Shown here: piece by piece, positions 62,056-64,000 of the stretch
Numbering within the stretch: the stretch's first letter is position 1
How the letters are laid out: the number at the start of each line of letters is the position of its first letter
Source of the DNA: Tridacna crocea
Lineage: Eukaryota > Mollusca > Bivalvia > Cardiida > Cardiidae
Direction of reading: 5' to 3'
NCBI GenBank assembly: GCA_943736015.1
Contig: OX031062.1
Location: 32,213,462-32,277,461, forward strand
Length of the DNA: 64,000 bases
Made by a program: the position numbers and the translations under genes
Notes under the pieces: generated by a model
The model's input: only the letters and a program-made list of their open reading frames with translations
What the model was told of the DNA's origin: nothing
The model's database searches: none

Positions 62056-62180
62056 TAAACTCTGTACCAAACGACAAAACATGAGATGTTCCCAGAGTGA
62101 AAGCAACAAATTAAATGCAGTCTAGATGATCTGTGCTTGAAAGGCTAGTAAACATTGGGGAAAAGTATCGTAAAAAGGAG
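62056..62180 (+). mobile_element. TTAA-MITE left-half fragment
   Basis: CTCTGTACCAAACGACAAAA ... TAAACATTGGGGAAAAG. AGTATCGTAAAAAGGAGAGA and a second GTGTCGTAAAAAG follow. It abuts the tandem-repeat element. Confidence 0.5.
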
Positions 62181-62198
62181 AGATGTGTCGTAAAAAGA

Positions 62199-64000
62199 AA
62201 CAAGAGGACCATGATGGTCCTATATCGCTCACCTGAGTACTAAGCTGTAAAATCGAACTTGTGACCCCTTGGGCGGGGCCAGTTTTGACCCATGGGGCAT
62301 CCTAGGAACAAATTTGGCAGAGGTCCACTAGGAGATGCTACTTAAAAAATATCAAAGCTCTAGACCTTCTAGTTTCATTGAAGTAGAATGTTAAAGTGTT
62401 CCTTCTTTGTTCCTATGTTTCAAACCTGTGACCCCTGGGGCAGGACAAGTTTTGACCCCAGGGGCATCGTATGAAGAAACTTTGAAGAAGTTCACTAAGA
62501 GATGCTACATACCAAATATCAAAGCTCTACGCCTTCTAGTTTCAGAGAAGAAAAAAATTAAACTTTTCCTTCTTTGTTCCCATGTTTCGTACTTGGGACC
62601 AACGGGACAGGACAAGTTTTGGCTCCCAAGGACATCATATGAACAAACATTGTAGAAGTGCACCAGGAGATCCTACTTACCAAATATCAAAGCTCTACAT
62701 CTTCTAGTTTCGGAGATGAAGAATTTTAAAGTTTTACTTCTTTATTTTTATGTTTTAAACTTGTGATCCTCCGGGCGGGGCCAGTTTTGACCCCAGGGAC
62801 ATCACATGAAATATCACGGTAGAGGTCCACTAGGAGATGCTACATACCAAATATCAAAGCTCTACACCTGCTAGTTTCAGAGAAGAAGAATTTTAAAGTT
62901 TTCCTTCTTTGTTCCTATGTTTTAAACTTGTGACCCCTAAGGGCGGGACCAGTTTAGACCCCAGGGGCATCATATGAATAATCTTGGTAGAGGTTTACTA
63001 GGAGATGCTTCATATCAAATTTCATAGCTCTGCACCCTTTAGTTTCAGAGAAGAAGAATTTTAAAGTTTTCCTTCATTTTTTCTATGTTTTAAACTTGTG
63101 ACCCCCGGGACGGGTCCAGTTTTGACCCCAGGGATATCAAATGAACAATCTTGGTAGAGGTTCACTAGGAGATGCTACATACCAAATATCAAAGCTCTAC
63201 GCCTTGTAGTATCAGAGAAGAAGAATTTTAAAGTTTTCCTTCTTTGTTCCTATGTTTCAGACTTGTGACCCCCGGGGCAGGGCCAGTTTATACCCCAGGG
63301 GCATCAAATGAACAATATTAGTAGACGTTCACTAGGAAATGCTACATACTAAACATCAAAGCTCTACGCCTTCTAGTTTCAGAGAAGAAGAATTTTAAAG
63401 TTTTCCTTCTGTACTCCTTTGTTTCAAACTTGTGACCCCCGGGACGGGGCCAGTTTTGACCCCAGGGACATCATATAAACAATCTTGGTAAAGGTCCATT
63501 AGGAGATGCTACATACCAAATATCAAAGCTCTGCACCTTCTAGTTTCAGAGAAGAAAAATTTCTAAAGTTTTCCTTCTTTGTTCCAATGTTTCAAACTTG
63601 TGACCCACGGGTCGAGGCCTTTTAGGATTCCAGGGGCATCATATGAATAATCGTGGTAGAGGTCCACTAGGAGATGCTTCATATCAAATTTCAAAGTTCT
63701 ACGCCTTCTAGTTTCAGAGCGGAAGATTTTCCTTCTTTGTTCCAATGTTTCAAACTTGTGACCCACGGGTCGAGGCCTTTTAGGACTCCAGGGGCATCAT
63801 ATGAATAATCGTGGTAGAGGTCCACTAGGAGATGCTTCATATCAAATTTCCAAGTTCTACGCTTTCTAGTTTCAGAGCGGAAGATTTTCAAAGATTTTGT
63901 TATTTCTTTTCCTTTTGGTTGCCATGGCAACCAGAGTTATCGGTGGATTTAAAACTCTTGAACAACTTTGGTAGAGCTTTACCCAAGGAATATCCCTGCC
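62199..64000 (-). mobile_element. Pearl/Helitron-like element with a 167-168 bp tandem array (cut by window end)
   Basis: Starts AACAAGAGGACCATGATGGT then CCTATATCGCTCACCTGAGT. GTGACCC-type landmarks occur at 62261, 62428, 62595, 62763, 62930, 63098, 63265, 63432, 63600 and 63758: ten units, steps of 167 or 168 bases except a last step of 158 with a visible deletion. Each unit also has CCAGTTTTGACCCCAGGG, GAGGTCCACTAGGAGATGCT and AAATATCAAAGCTCTA. No protein is encoded. The far end should lie just beyond 64000: it already shows GCCATGGCAACCAGAG as in copy b. Confidence 0.8.

Noticed and set aside
350..62180. Regular palindromic repeats as a CRISPR array
   Set aside because: Copies are ~220 bp, randomly spaced, in both orientations and bounded by TTAA; no unique spacers of constant length and no cas-like gene.

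Overview
This is a eukaryotic, AT-rich, gene-poor stretch with very dense repeats. It is most likely from a mollusc, probably a bivalve. The reasons are inferential. Animal-type split exons are present (PAN/apple plus SRCR, and an AA15-type lytic polysaccharide monooxygenase). tRNA-headed SINEs end in a GGCGTTAAAC-like tail. Five copies (two cut by the window ends) of an element with internal 167-168 bp tandem units match the architecture of bivalve 'pearl'/Helitron-like elements. I cannot name the species from sequence alone.

Coding content is small and sits in short exons, most of them under 60 codons. (1) A plus-strand gene at about 19.0-26.2 kb has a PAN/apple-like exon (19011-19287) spliced in compatible phases to two exons of a six-cysteine SRCR domain (24954-25065 and 26056-26236). 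(2) A plus-strand secreted or membrane protein starts at 51007 with a signal-peptide exon and a small Cys exon at 51841-51900. A possible hydrophobic C-terminal exon lies at 57454-57521. (3) A minus-strand AA15 LPMO exon lies at 55113-55262. (4) Weaker candidates are a basic N-terminal ORF (2419-2255, minus), a terminal exon (10528-10645) and a short internal exon (37565-37648).

Most of the rest is transposon-derived; the labels here are used below. TTAA-MITE: about 220 bp, TTAA target, CCCTTTACC-like ends, a long near-perfect hairpin at the centre, subfamilies A, B and C, more than 50 full, degraded or partial copies. D: elements with a GC-rich palindrome (CAGCCTGCGCAG). M: elements ending in TGTGACCC and containing a D-like palindrome. 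P: palindrome GATCAAGATCAGACTGCAC. J: palindrome around GGTTTAGCCAATC. E: about 450 bp, palindromic head plus a body carrying TGACGTCA. F: palindrome around CGATAAACCACGATAG. G: about 350 bp element ending in TATATAATAAATAG. H: palindrome around TATTGGCCCAGTTACAGG. Low-copy repeats (R1, K, N, O, a 2.1-2.4 kb block in three copies) fill further space.

Layout: 0-9 kb TTAA-MITEs, R1 repeat and a microsatellite-bearing inverted-repeat element; 9-13 kb first 2-kb block; 13-18 kb nested TTAA-MITEs and SINE; 18-26 kb SRCR gene with introns full of E, F, G, H and M elements; 26-37 kb mixed MITEs and second block; 37-51 kb O, K, J, F and G repeats; 51-57 kb secreted-protein and LPMO exons; 58-64 kb third block and a long 167-bp tandem array. 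No sign of a gene cluster, CRISPR array or prokaryotic system is seen. The most notable system is the TTAA-MITE family, whose mode of insertion and palindrome maintenance can be read directly from this window.
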